Assembly: GCA_003504855.1 (NCBI GenBank)
Contig: DNZD01000117.1
Span: 1-17,510 of the forward strand
Direction of reading: 5' to 3'
DNA length: 17,510 nucleotides
Source of the DNA: Cytophagales bacterium
GTDB taxonomy: Bacteria > Bacteroidota > Bacteroidia > Cytophagales > Cyclobacteriaceae
Shown here: one piece after another, positions 8,258 through 15,223 of the stretch
Layout of the letters: every line of letters begins with the position of its first letter
Position numbering within the stretch: position 1 is the first letter of the stretch
The notes under the pieces: model-generated
Database searches by the model: none
What the model saw: the letters and a program-made list of their open reading frames with translations, nothing else
Told to the model about the DNA's origin: nothing
Translations under genes and position numbers: made by a program

Positions 8258-9598
8258 ATGACTATGAAAGTAAGATTGTTGGTGATGGTTGCTCTGATGG
8301 CTTTGGCCGGTGCGCACACGAAAGTGGCTGCTCAGTGCAAGGAAATGAAATGGCCTGAGGACCGCAAAAAAGCAGACGAATGTGTTGCTGTTTGGGGGGA
8401 TGCCTTGAAGCAAGGCAATTATCGCAGCGCAACATCCAGCATTCAGTGGATGTTAACCAATGCGCCTAACTGGAATACCAAGCTGTATATCGACGCCGCT
8501 GATATCTACGATAAGCTGGCTGATAAAGAAGCCGATGCCGCCAAGAAAAAGGTATTGGTGGATTCATTGATGTGGATTTATGACATGCGCATCAAGAGCT
8601 GTGGCGATGAGGCCAACGTACTGAACCGCAAGGTGTACGCCATGTACAAGTACAACATCAAGAACAAGGAGAAGCTTGCTGAATTGCTCGCGCTCTATGA
8701 CAAAGTATTTGAACTCAATGGCAACAAAGTTTCTGATGGCAACCTGGTGGCCTACCTGACAACCGTTAAGGCTAACCAGCTTGCATTTAAGAATGTTACC
8801 GAAGATCAGATTTTCCAACGCTACGATAAGATCATGGGCATTGCCGATGCTAAAATCAAAGGCTACCAGGAAACGAACAAGCTTGACGACGTAAACAAAA
8901 TAAAGAGCTTTAAAGATGCGATTGATGGTTTGCTTATCAGTATGGTGAATGTAAACTGTGATTTCGTTCGCAAGAACCTGGCTCCCAAGTTCAAGGCTAA
9001 TCCTAACGATCTGGCCCTGGCCAAAAAGATATTCTCGTTCATGTTGAAAGACAAGTGCGCAGATGATCCGCTGTGGCTGGAGGCTGGAGAAGCCATCCAT
9101 AAACTGAACCCTGAAAAGGATTTTGGTCTGGCTAAAGCCCTGGGCGCACAGTACCTCCGCAATGGCAATACCGAAAAAGGCGAGGCCTTGCTGAAGGAGG
9201 CCCTGGGCATGGCACCAACCCCTACCGACAAAGGTGAGGTTATGCTGTACCTCGGCGGTATTGAATCCAAGAAAGGCAACTATAATGGTGCCCGCGAATT
9301 GTTCCGCCAGGCTGCCGCTGCAGATGCCAACAACAAGGATGCCTGGCAGCAAATCGGTGACCTGTACTACAACAGCTTCGACAATTGCGCCAAGAAGCAA
9401 AGCATTGCGGAAGACCGCCTCGTGTACCTGGCCGCCTATGACATGTATCAGCGCGCAGGCAATGCCGCTTTGATGAGCCGCGCCAAGTCACAGTTCCCTT
9501 CACGCGAGGAGATTTTCCTCCTCAACTGGACAGCTGGTCAAAGCATGAAGGTGGGTTGCTGGATCAACGAGACTGTTACCCTCAAGACCCGCGACTAA
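8258..9598 (+). CDS. Exported TPR-repeat protein
   Basis: Secreted or periplasmic helical repeat protein of 446 residues, with a signal peptide (about 1-26, ending KVAAQ). Tetratricopeptide-like helices are clearest at about 287-320 and 324-372 (LYLGGIESKKGNYNGARELFRQ, then AWQQIGDLYYNS); earlier repeats are degenerate. Seven cysteines remain after the signal peptide (27, 42, 115, 234, 267, 377, 434), unusual enough to suggest disulfides. The C-terminus MKVGCWINETVTLKTRD appears to be a conserved motif of this TPR group in Bacteroidota, as I recall it. A second ATG two codons downstream (8264) would also work. It follows the barrel gene by 7 bases and is closed by a strong terminator. TPR proteins act as protein-binding scaffolds, so a partnership with the co-transcribed barrel is plausible but unproven. 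Confidence 0.82.
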   Translation: MTMKVRLLVMVALMALAGAHTKVAAQCKEMKWPEDRKKADECVAVWGDALKQGNYRSATSSIQWMLTNAPNWNTKLYIDAADIYDKLADKEADAAKKKVLVDSLMWIYDMRIKSCGDEANVLNRKVYAMYKYNIKNKEKLAELLALYDKVFELNGNKVSDGNLVAYLTTVKANQLAFKNVTEDQIFQRYDKIMGIADAKIKGYQETNKLDDVNKIKSFKDAIDGLLISMVNVNCDFVRKNLAPKFKANPNDLALAKKIFSFMLKDKCADDPLWLEAGEAIHKLNPEKDFGLAKALGAQYLRNGNTEKGEALLKEALGMAPTPTDKGEVMLYLGGIESKKGNYNGARELFRQAAAADANNKDAWQQIGDLYYNSFDNCAKKQSIAEDRLVYLAAYDMYQRAGNAALMSRAKSQFPSREEIFLLNWTAGQSMKVGCWINETVTLKTRD

Positions 9599-9615
9599 CC
9601 TCCATAACAAATCAC

Positions 9616-9646
9616 AAAGCCCCGGGGTGACCCGGGGCTTTTTTTT
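9616..9646 (+). terminator. Strong terminator after TPR gene
   Basis: GC-rich perfect 9-bp stem (9618-9626 with 9631-9639), GTGA tetraloop, then a run of eight T (9639-9646), with two extra A-T pairs at the base. This is a textbook intrinsic terminator. It ends only 11 bases before the lptC ATG. Confidence 0.93.
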
Positions 9647-9657
9647 GGATTACACCC

Positions 9658-10173
9658 ATGCGCCTGATCTCCATTTTTGTACTCTCCCTGCTCGCCAGTT
9701 GCACCCTGAAGGAAACACCGCCTCCGGTGGAGTACAACGGGCCATTAAGCGAAATGCAGGACGTGGACATGCTGTACTCTGAAAAGGACCGCGTAAAGGT
9801 GAAGATGCTGGCCCACCGCATCCTGCAATACAAAAGCGGGGACAAAGAGTTTCCGGATGGTATTTATCTGGAGTTCTTTAATGAAAATGGCATTATGACA
9901 TCAACCCTCAAGGCCAATCAGGCCTACTATTTCAAGGAAGAAGACCAGTGGAGGGGCCGCGGCAATGTGATTGTAAAAAACATCGCCAAACAACAACAAC
10001 TCAACACCGAAGAGCTGTTCTGGAAAGAGTCCAAACACAAGATTTTCACAGACAAGTTCGTCACGATCCGCCTTGAAAATGAAGTGATCTACGGCACCGG
10101 TCTGGATGCCGCTCAGGATATGAGCATGTATACGATTCACAAGCCGGAAGGCATTTTTGAAATCAAAGACTGA
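9658..10173 (+). CDS. lptC: LPS export ABC transporter periplasmic protein LptC
   Basis: LptC links the inner-membrane LptBFG transporter to LptA in the bridge that moves lipopolysaccharide to the outer membrane. This 171-residue protein begins with a short lipoprotein signal, MRLISIFVLSLLASC, with C15 as the lipidation site, rather than the transmembrane anchor of E. coli LptC. The rest is a beta-jellyroll of the LptC/OstA type (for example DGIYLEFFNENGIMTSTLKANQAYYF and WRGRGNVIVKN, typical of the fold). Length fits the family. The start is fixed by the lipoprotein signal. It sits directly behind a strong terminator, leaving almost no room for a promoter; see findings. It is followed by a small membrane protein gene and a CorC-type gene, an arrangement common in Bacteroidota. 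Confidence 0.88.
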   Translation: MRLISIFVLSLLASCTLKETPPPVEYNGPLSEMQDVDMLYSEKDRVKVKMLAHRILQYKSGDKEFPDGIYLEFFNENGIMTSTLKANQAYYFKEEDQWRGRGNVIVKNIAKQQQLNTEELFWKESKHKIFTDKFVTIRLENEVIYGTGLDAAQDMSMYTIHKPEGIFEIKD

Positions 10174-10213
10174 TCGCCTCCCATGGCGTTCTCGGCCAGC
10201 GACTAAAATGTTG

Positions 10214-10221
10214 TATTTTTG
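10214..10221 (+). promoter_or_regulatory. -7 element before the 53-aa gene
   Basis: TATTTTTG is an exact TAnnTTTG match, 7 bases before the ATG at 10229. No convincing -33 TTTG is present (a GTTC lies near 10187). It would transcribe the 53-aa gene and the CNNM/CorC gene independently of lptC. Confidence 0.55.
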
Positions 10222-10228
10222 CAGTCCA

Positions 10229-10390
10229 ATGAAACTTTTTGATACGCTGCTCCTGGCCTTGGGCGTTGTTTTCATCATCATCAGCATCTACGAAGTCATG
10301 GCCGTCGGACTGTCACTGGCATACCCCTACCTGATGCTGGCATTGGGAAGCTTTTTCTGGTTTACCTACCGCAAAAAATCCAAGGAGTAA
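10229..10390 (+). CDS. Small two-helix membrane protein, 53 aa
   Basis: Predicted inner-membrane protein of 53 residues made of two hydrophobic helices (about 4-24 and 28-47) joined by a very short turn (AVG) and ending in a basic tail RKKSKE. By the positive-inside rule the C-terminus, and so the N-terminus, should be cytoplasmic. The ATG at 10229 is chosen because the first helix starts there and the exact -7 element ends 7 bases before it; the longer in-frame extension upstream is promoter and lptC tail. Its stop overlaps the next ATG by one base (TAATG), so translation is coupled to the CNNM/CorC gene. No domain recognised. It may be an accessory subunit of that transporter, by position only. 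Confidence 0.7.
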   Translation: MKLFDTLLLALGVVFIIISIYEVMAVGLSLAYPYLMLALGSFFWFTYRKKSKE

Positions 10391-11670
10391 TGGAAGATCT
10401 GTATCCCTGGATTATTGCATCACTTATATTTTCCTTTTTCTTTTCGGGAATAGAGATCGCTTTTTTGTCGGCGAACCGATTACAGATAGAACTGCAAAGC
10501 AAGCAAGGCAATCTCACCGGCCGGATCATGGGGTACTTCATGCAAAACCCCTCCAGGTTCATCGGCACCACCCTGATTGGCAATACCCTGGCCCTTGTCA
10601 TTTTTGGCAACAACATGGCCTTATACTTTACCCCGATCCTCACCGAACACCTGCCGTCCTCCCTGAATAATGAGCCGTCTATTTTGTTGACGCAAACCGT
10701 ACTCTCCACCCTGTTGATACTCTTTACGGCCGAGTTTTTGCCGAAGAGCCTCTTCATGATTAATCCCAATCTTGTATTAACCACACTCACCTTGCCGTTT
10801 GTTGTAATGTACGGCATCCTTTATCCCATCACATTCAGCATTGTTAACCTGTCCAAGCTAGTGATCGTGTATATCCTTCGCCTGGAGTATTCCGAAGAGA
10901 AGCCGGTGTTTGGACTAACGGATCTCAACCACTACCTGCGCAACATGCACAAGGTGAGTCACGAAGACGAAGAAATTGCCCTGGACAAAAAAATTCTGCA
11001 CAATGCACTTGAATTCAAGACCGTTCGCGTTCGCGAATGCATGGTTCCCCGCACAGAAATCACGGCTGTAGCACTCGAAGACGGCATGGATAAATTGAAA
11101 TCCACTTTCGTGGAAAGCGGTCATTCCAAAATTGTCATCTATCGCGAAACCATTGACGATGTGATTGGCTATTGCCACTCGGCCGCGTTGTTCCGCAATC
11201 CAACCACCATCGAAGAGATCCTCACCCCCATCAGCATTGTGACCGAAACCACGATGGCCAATGACCTGATGGTACAGTTGATCCGTGAGCGCAGAAGTCT
11301 GGCCGTGGTGGTGGACGAATTTGGCGGTACGGCCGGGTTGGTGAGCATGGAAGATGTGATCGAGGAAATCTTCGGTGACATTGAAGATGAACACGATGCT
11401 GACACCCTCGCCGAACAAAAGATCGACGAGTCGAATTATCTGCTGAGTGCCCGGCTGGAGGTGGACTACCTGAATGAAAAATACAATTGGGCCCTCCCTA
11501 CCGGCGACTATGAAACCCTCGGGGGTCTGATCCTGTCCTATACTGAGGACTTCCCGCAAAAAGGAGAGACCATTACCGTGCCTCCCTTCACCTTTAGCAT
11601 CCAGACCATGCGGGGCAACGGTATCGACACCGTGCGCGTCACCGTGAAGGATGGCGGCGTAGAGGACTAA
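10390..11670 (+). CDS. CNNM/CorC family transporter (DUF21-CBS-CorC)
   Basis: Membrane protein of the hemolysin/CorC/CNNM family, linked in studied members to Mg2+ (or Co2+) export. The 426 residues show an N-terminal DUF21 membrane domain (about 1-165) with the SGIEIAFLSANR signature (19-30) and the conserved small-polar GNTLA and FLPKS (116-120) regions. A CBS pair (about 210-330) follows, with VRECMVPRTEI (214-224) and DEFGGTAGLVSMEDVIEEI (309-327). The C-terminal CorC_HlyC domain (about 345-420) contains GDYETLGGLIL. All domains are intact. It overlaps the 53-aa gene by one base. The gliding protein GldE belongs to the same family, so a motility role cannot be ruled out from sequence; the location beside lptC and a PPIase argues for the common 'hemolysin' paralog of this locus. 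Confidence 0.9.
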   Translation: MEDLYPWIIASLIFSFFFSGIEIAFLSANRLQIELQSKQGNLTGRIMGYFMQNPSRFIGTTLIGNTLALVIFGNNMALYFTPILTEHLPSSLNNEPSILLTQTVLSTLLILFTAEFLPKSLFMINPNLVLTTLTLPFVVMYGILYPITFSIVNLSKLVIVYILRLEYSEEKPVFGLTDLNHYLRNMHKVSHEDEEIALDKKILHNALEFKTVRVRECMVPRTEITAVALEDGMDKLKSTFVESGHSKIVIYRETIDDVIGYCHSAALFRNPTTIEEILTPISIVTETTMANDLMVQLIRERRSLAVVVDEFGGTAGLVSMEDVIEEIFGDIEDEHDADTLAEQKIDESNYLLSARLEVDYLNEKYNWALPTGDYETLGGLILSYTEDFPQKGETITVPPFTFSIQTMRGNGIDTVRVTVKDGGVED

Positions 11671-11673
11671 AAA

Positions 11674-11690
11674 AGGCCGCATTCCGGCCT
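11674..11690 (+). terminator. Weak hairpin after CorC-type gene
   Basis: 6-bp GC-rich stem AGGCCG/CGGCCT (11674-11679 with 11685-11690) and a 5-base loop, starting 3 bases after the stop and preceded by A residues. There is no real T run (GATTTCAG follows), so termination is uncertain. Confidence 0.4.
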
Positions 11691-11722
11691 GATTTCAGCC
11701 GTCCGAATACTTTTCCCACCCC

Positions 11723-11753
11723 TTTGCCGAATACAGCAAACGGGTTAAATTTG
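11723..11753 (+). promoter_or_regulatory. Consensus Bacteroidota promoter for ppiD-like gene
   Basis: TTTG at 11723-11726, exactly 19 bases, then TAAATTTG at 11746-11753, a full match to the -33/-7 consensus. It is the best promoter in the window. The leader to the ATG at 11808 would be about 48 bases and contains a near-palindrome (11763-11778). Confidence 0.8.
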
Positions 11754-11762
11754 CGGCTCTTT

Positions 11763-11778
11763 TGCCGAATATTTGGCA
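11763..11778. promoter_or_regulatory. Near-perfect 16-bp palindrome, possible operator
   Basis: TGCCGAATATTTGGCA reads the same on both strands except for one base pair in each half. It sits about 10 bases downstream of the -7 box, where a repressor could block initiation. Its TTTGCCGAATA arm (11761-11771) recurs at 11723-11733 over the -33 box. Confidence 0.3.
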
Positions 11779-11807
11779 CAAGGCACTCTTAAACAACAGG
11801 AATCAGT

Positions 11808-13925
11808 ATGGCACTTATCAGCACGTTACGGGAGAAGATGACCAAGTTCGTAGTTGGCGCAATTACGCTCTCCCTGGGCGCATTTATCGTAGGCAGTGAC
11901 CTGCTCGGCAGTGGTCCCCGGTCTATTTTTGGCGGCAGCGACCGAATGGTCGGTGAAATTGGCGGTGACGAAATCACCATCGATGAATACAACAGCGCCC
12001 TGCAGGAGCAAGAAAATAACTACATCATCAACTTCGGTCGCCAGCCTGGCGAACGCGAAAGACCGACGATGCAGTCTCAGGCCTGGGAACTCCTGATCGC
12101 TCGCCATGCCATTCAGCCCCAATATGAAAAAGCCGGCATCAAGGTTGGCTTTGATGAAGTGTGGGACATGATTCAGGGCAAGAACATGGACGAAGGTGTT
12201 CGATCTGCTTTCCTCGACTCTGCCGGTCAGTTTGACCGCCCCCGGTTGTTCCAATATATCGAACAGGTAGAGCGCCTGCCAGCAACAGATAATGGACGTC
12301 TGCGTTGGGATATGTTTAAGGACAACCTGAAGGCAGCCCGCGAGCGCATCAAATATGAAAACCTGATTGTTAAAACAGCTTATGTTACTGAAGCTGAGGC
12401 TGAACAGGATTACCACGACCAGAACGATGTGGCAGAAGTGAAGTACCTGTACGTTCCTTTTTTTGCCATCAGTGACTCTACGGTTAAAGTATCTGACGCA
12501 GACCTGCGCGAATACTACAACAAGAACAAAGAGAAGTACAAAGTTGAAAATACCCGAAGCATCAGTTATGTGACCTTCCCGGTAGCACCTTCTTCCGCTG
12601 ATACCCTGGCCACTAAAGAAGAACTCGACCGGCTGGTTACACAGTTTAAATCTTCTACGGAGGATTCCATTTTTGCATCTGTCAACTCCGATGGACTTAC
12701 ACCCTTTTCACGTTACACCATCGCTAATCTGCCCGCTATCCTAAATGATCAGCGCTCCACCCTGACCCCCGGCCAGGTGATCGGTCCCGTGCTTGACGGC
12801 GGAAAGTACTACCTCTACAAGATTTCGCGCATCGGTAAGGATACGGTGTACAATGCCAAGGCAAGTCACATTTTGATCAAGTGGGATGATACCACGCCCG
12901 AAGCCAAGAAGGCGGCCAAAGACAAGGCACGCAAAATCCTGAATGATATTCGTGGTGGTGCTGACTTCGCTGCCAAAGCGCGTGAGTTCGGTACGGATGG
13001 TACAGCCTCCCGCGGTGGAGACCTGGGATGGTTTGTCCGTGGCGCCATGGTAAAACCCTTCGACAATGCTGTCTTTGAAGCCAGGAAGACAGGCCTGTTG
13101 GCAGACCTGGTAGAAACAGAATTCGGCTACCACATCATTGATATTACGGCCGTGAAAGACAACACGTACTATGGTGTAGCCACCATCGAACATGCACTTA
13201 CCGCCAGCGACGAAACACTAAACAGCATCGTACGCAAGGCCGATGCTTTTGCGTCTGATATTTCCGGCCTGGAGGAATTTAAAACCAAGGCTAAGAAAGA
13301 CTCACTGGTGGTGTATGATGCCAACGATCTCGGCACAGCTGAACGTCGGATCAACAACCTCGGTGAATCACGTCAGGTGGTTACCTGGCTTTTCCGGGAA
13401 GCTAAAGTTGGAACTGTTTCTTCCGTTTTCGACTTGAATGATAACTACGTCGTTGCCATCATGACCGGTGAAATTGAAAAGGGTTTTAAGCCTTTTGAGA
13501 AAGTGAAGGAAGAAATTACGCCTGTCGTGACGAATCAGATCAAAGGAAAATTCATCGCAGAGAAATTGAAAGGCAAGACTGAATCACTGGACGACCTGGC
13601 AAAATTGTTTGGCAAAGATGCGGTGGTGCAGTCTGTGAGTGACCTCAAAATAAACGCACCCAGCATGTCTGGCCCTGGTTTTGATCCGGAAATCATCGGT
13701 GCCATGTTCTCGGCGGAGAGTGGCAAACGCACCCGCGCAGTGATTGGCGAAAACGGTGTTGTTGTAGGTGACGTGCAAAACAAAACAACAGCCCCGGCTA
13801 TCGGAGACTTCAGTATTTTCAAATCACAGCTGCTACAGAACCTGATTAACCGCGGTGGCTATTATGTTACCCAAACGCTGAAAGACGGCGCTAACATTGA
13901 CGACAAGCGTTACAAATTCTTTTAA
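11808..13925 (+). CDS. PpiD-like membrane-anchored peptidyl-prolyl isomerase
   Basis: Periplasmic folding factor for exported and outer-membrane proteins, anchored in the inner membrane. The 705-residue layout is that of PpiD: a short cytoplasmic start, one transmembrane helix (about 12-33, KFVVGAITLSLGAFIVGSDL), a SurA_N-type chaperone region (about 45-200) with the VGEIGGDEITIDEYNSALQ opening, a parvulin/PPIC domain (about 349-447) running from NAKASHILIKW through DLGWFVRGAMVKPF to FGYHIIDIT, and a long C-terminal helical and second parvulin-like region. His354 and His442 match the two conserved parvulin histidines. The ATG at 11808 is the only start giving the anchor. It has its own consensus promoter and its own strong terminator. 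Bacterial PpiD is 623 residues in E. coli; this one is longer, as is usual in Bacteroidota. Often annotated 'SurA N-terminal domain-containing protein'. Confidence 0.9.
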   Translation: MALISTLREKMTKFVVGAITLSLGAFIVGSDLLGSGPRSIFGGSDRMVGEIGGDEITIDEYNSALQEQENNYIINFGRQPGERERPTMQSQAWELLIARHAIQPQYEKAGIKVGFDEVWDMIQGKNMDEGVRSAFLDSAGQFDRPRLFQYIEQVERLPATDNGRLRWDMFKDNLKAARERIKYENLIVKTAYVTEAEAEQDYHDQNDVAEVKYLYVPFFAISDSTVKVSDADLREYYNKNKEKYKVENTRSISYVTFPVAPSSADTLATKEELDRLVTQFKSSTEDSIFASVNSDGLTPFSRYTIANLPAILNDQRSTLTPGQVIGPVLDGGKYYLYKISRIGKDTVYNAKASHILIKWDDTTPEAKKAAKDKARKILNDIRGGADFAAKAREFGTDGTASRGGDLGWFVRGAMVKPFDNAVFEARKTGLLADLVETEFGYHIIDITAVKDNTYYGVATIEHALTASDETLNSIVRKADAFASDISGLEEFKTKAKKDSLVVYDANDLGTAERRINNLGESRQVVTWLFREAKVGTVSSVFDLNDNYVVAIMTGEIEKGFKPFEKVKEEITPVVTNQIKGKFIAEKLKGKTESLDDLAKLFGKDAVVQSVSDLKINAPSMSGPGFDPEIIGAMFSAESGKRTRAVIGENGVVVGDVQNKTTAPAIGDFSIFKSQLLQNLINRGGYYVTQTLKDGANIDDKRYKFF

Positions 13926-13938
13926 CCTATAAAGTATG

Positions 13939-13979
13939 AGCCCCCACTGCCGGTATTGTTCCGGTGGTGGGGGCTTTTT
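13939..13979 (+). terminator. Strong terminator after ppiD-like gene
   Basis: 15-bp stem (13939-13953 with 13961-13975), containing two G-U pairs in the middle, a 7-base loop and a run of five T (13975-13979). It ends 8 bases before the start of the DUF493 gene. Confidence 0.9.
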
Positions 13980-13987
13980 ATTTACCT

Positions 13988-14251
13988 ATGGATGCAGCCT
14001 GGTTTGTTACATTTCAGGAAAAGCTGGACAAATTCTATGCATGGCCTGCGCTCTATACCTTTAAGTTTATCGTACCCGCCGGCCAGGAAATGCAACTGCG
14101 TCAATTGTTTCCGATGCATACACCCCGGGAAAAACCTTCCGGCCAGGGCAAATACATAAGCCTTACTTATCAAATGATGATGCCTTCCGGAGAATCCGTC
14201 ATTGCTGTATACCGCAAGGCCGCTGCCATCGAGGGTCTTATTGCACTCTGA
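13988..14251 (+). CDS. DUF493 family protein (YbeD-like)
   Basis: Small cytosolic protein of 87 residues of the DUF493 family (PF04359; E. coli YbeD). The family has a ferredoxin-like alpha/beta fold related to ACT-type regulatory domains and has no firmly established function. Recognisable features are FQEKLDKFYAWPALYTFKFIVP near the N-terminus, then GKYISLTYQMMMPSGESVIAVY and the terminal EGLIAL, a pattern typical of the Bacteroidota members. The ATG at 13988 is chosen because family members begin just before this FxxKL motif; an earlier in-frame ATG at 13964 lies inside the terminator hairpin. The gene starts 8 bases after the terminator T run and I see no TAnnTTTG for it. Confidence 0.85.
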   Translation: MDAAWFVTFQEKLDKFYAWPALYTFKFIVPAGQEMQLRQLFPMHTPREKPSGQGKYISLTYQMMMPSGESVIAVYRKAAAIEGLIAL

Positions 14252-14256
14252 GCCTT

Positions 14257-14287
14257 CTTGCAATCCGCCGATTATACGCTAACTTTT
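14257..14287 (+). promoter_or_regulatory. Possible promoter for phhB-rsmI operon
   Basis: CTTG at 14257-14260, 19 bases, then TAACTTTT at 14280-14287. Each box has one mismatch to the Bacteroidota consensus but the spacing is right. It ends 19 bases before the phhB ATG. Confidence 0.35.
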
Positions 14288-14306
14288 CCAACCGAAAAGC
14301 AGCGCC

Positions 14307-14537
14307 ATGTGGACGACCGAAAATAACAAACTCACCCGGACCTTTGTCTTCCGGGACTTCACCGAAGCCTTCGGGTTTATGGCGCGCGTGGCCATTGTGG
14401 CGGAGAAAATGAACCATCATCCCACCTGGACCAATACGTGGAACACCGTGCGGATCGAATTAACCACACATGATGCAGGCAGCACCGTCACCGATCTGGA
14501 TCACGCGCTTGCCAAAGCCATAGATAAACTGGTATGA
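14307..14537 (+). CDS. phhB: Pterin-4a-carbinolamine dehydratase
   Basis: Dehydrates 4a-hydroxytetrahydrobiopterin, recycling the pterin cofactor after aromatic amino-acid hydroxylation; the family is also called DCoH/PCD. The 76-residue protein is short but complete, with [17 protein letters not shown] leading into the active-site block: His37-His38-Pro39 (NHHPTW) and His55 (TTHD), matching the three catalytic histidines of the family. The start ATG gives the normal N-terminus W..ENNKL.R.F. Its stop overlaps the rsmI start by 4 bases (ATGA), so the two are translationally coupled although their functions are unrelated. No phenylalanine hydroxylase gene is in the window. Confidence 0.92.
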   Translation: MWTTENNKLTRTFVFRDFTEAFGFMARVAIVAEKMNHHPTWTNTWNTVRIELTTHDAGSTVTDLDHALAKAIDKLV

Positions 14538-15223
14538 GCGAGGGGCGGAAAGTAAACCTGTTTATTGTTCCAACCCCCATCGGCAACCGCGGCGATATCA
14601 CCCTGCGTGCCCTGGATACCCTCCGGCAAGTGGATACCATTCTCGCTGAAGACACGCGCACATCAGGCCAACTACTCAAGCACTACGAAATCAGTAAACC
14701 ACTCCAGAGCTTTCATATCTTCAATGAGCACCAGGTTGCTGATAAAATTATTGAGCGCATGAAAGGCGGAGAGGTGTTTGCATTGGTGAGCGATGCCGGC
14801 ACACCGGGCATTTCTGATCCCGGATACCTGTTGGTACGGGCTTGTCTCGGTGCCGGACTTGCAGCCGAATGCCTACCTGGTGCCACCGCATTAATTCCTG
14901 CATTGGTTAACTCTGGATTTCCAACGGACCGGTTTGTCTTCGAAGGATTTCTTCCGCACAAAAAGGGCAAGCAAACCGTATTGAAACAAATCGCTGAGGA
15001 GGAAAGAACCGTGATCGTATATGAATCGCCGCATCGGTTGATCAAAAGTCTGGAACAATTGATGGAAATTACCGGCCCCGACCGGCGTATATCCGTATCC
15101 AGAGAACTCACCAAATTGCACGAAGAGACGCGCACCGGCCCTGTTGCAGAGGTACTCGCTCATTTTCAATCCAAAGAAGTCAAGGGTGAAATTGTTATAG
15201 TAATTGATGGCAAAAGAAGTTAG
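14534..15223 (+). CDS. rsmI: 16S rRNA (cytidine1402-2'-O)-methyltransferase RsmI
   Basis: Methylates the 2'-O of C1402 in the decoding centre of 16S rRNA using S-adenosylmethionine; with RsmH it tunes start-codon choice and fidelity. The tetrapyrrole-methylase fold is clear: PTPIGN (13-18), AEDTR (38-42), [12 protein letters not shown] (86-97), the PGATA loop (115-119), SGFPTDRF (127-134) and [10 protein letters not shown]. At 229 residues it is shorter than E. coli RsmI (286) because the C-terminal extension is absent, which is normal for Bacteroidota as I recall. It starts inside the phhB stop and its end overlaps the next gene by 17 bases. Confidence 0.95.
   Translation: MSEGRKVNLFIVPTPIGNRGDITLRALDTLRQVDTILAEDTRTSGQLLKHYEISKPLQSFHIFNEHQVADKIIERMKGGEVFALVSDAGTPGISDPGYLLVRACLGAGLAAECLPGATALIPALVNSGFPTDRFVFEGFLPHKKGKQTVLKQIAEEERTVIVYESPHRLIKSLEQLMEITGPDRRISVSRELTKLHEETRTGPVAEVLAHFQSKEVKGEIVIVIDGKRS

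Noticed and set aside
8564..9400. Long antisense open frame (278 codons) opposite the TPR gene
   Set aside because: It lies wholly inside the TPR gene in the complementary frame, has no promoter or recognisable motif, and its composition is what the complement of a Lys/Ala/Asp-rich gene gives.
10915..11682. Antisense open frame (255 codons) opposite the CNNM/CorC gene
   Set aside because: The sense strand encodes intact CBS and CorC domains. The antisense product is rich in His, Phe and Val with no family resemblance, so it is a shadow frame.
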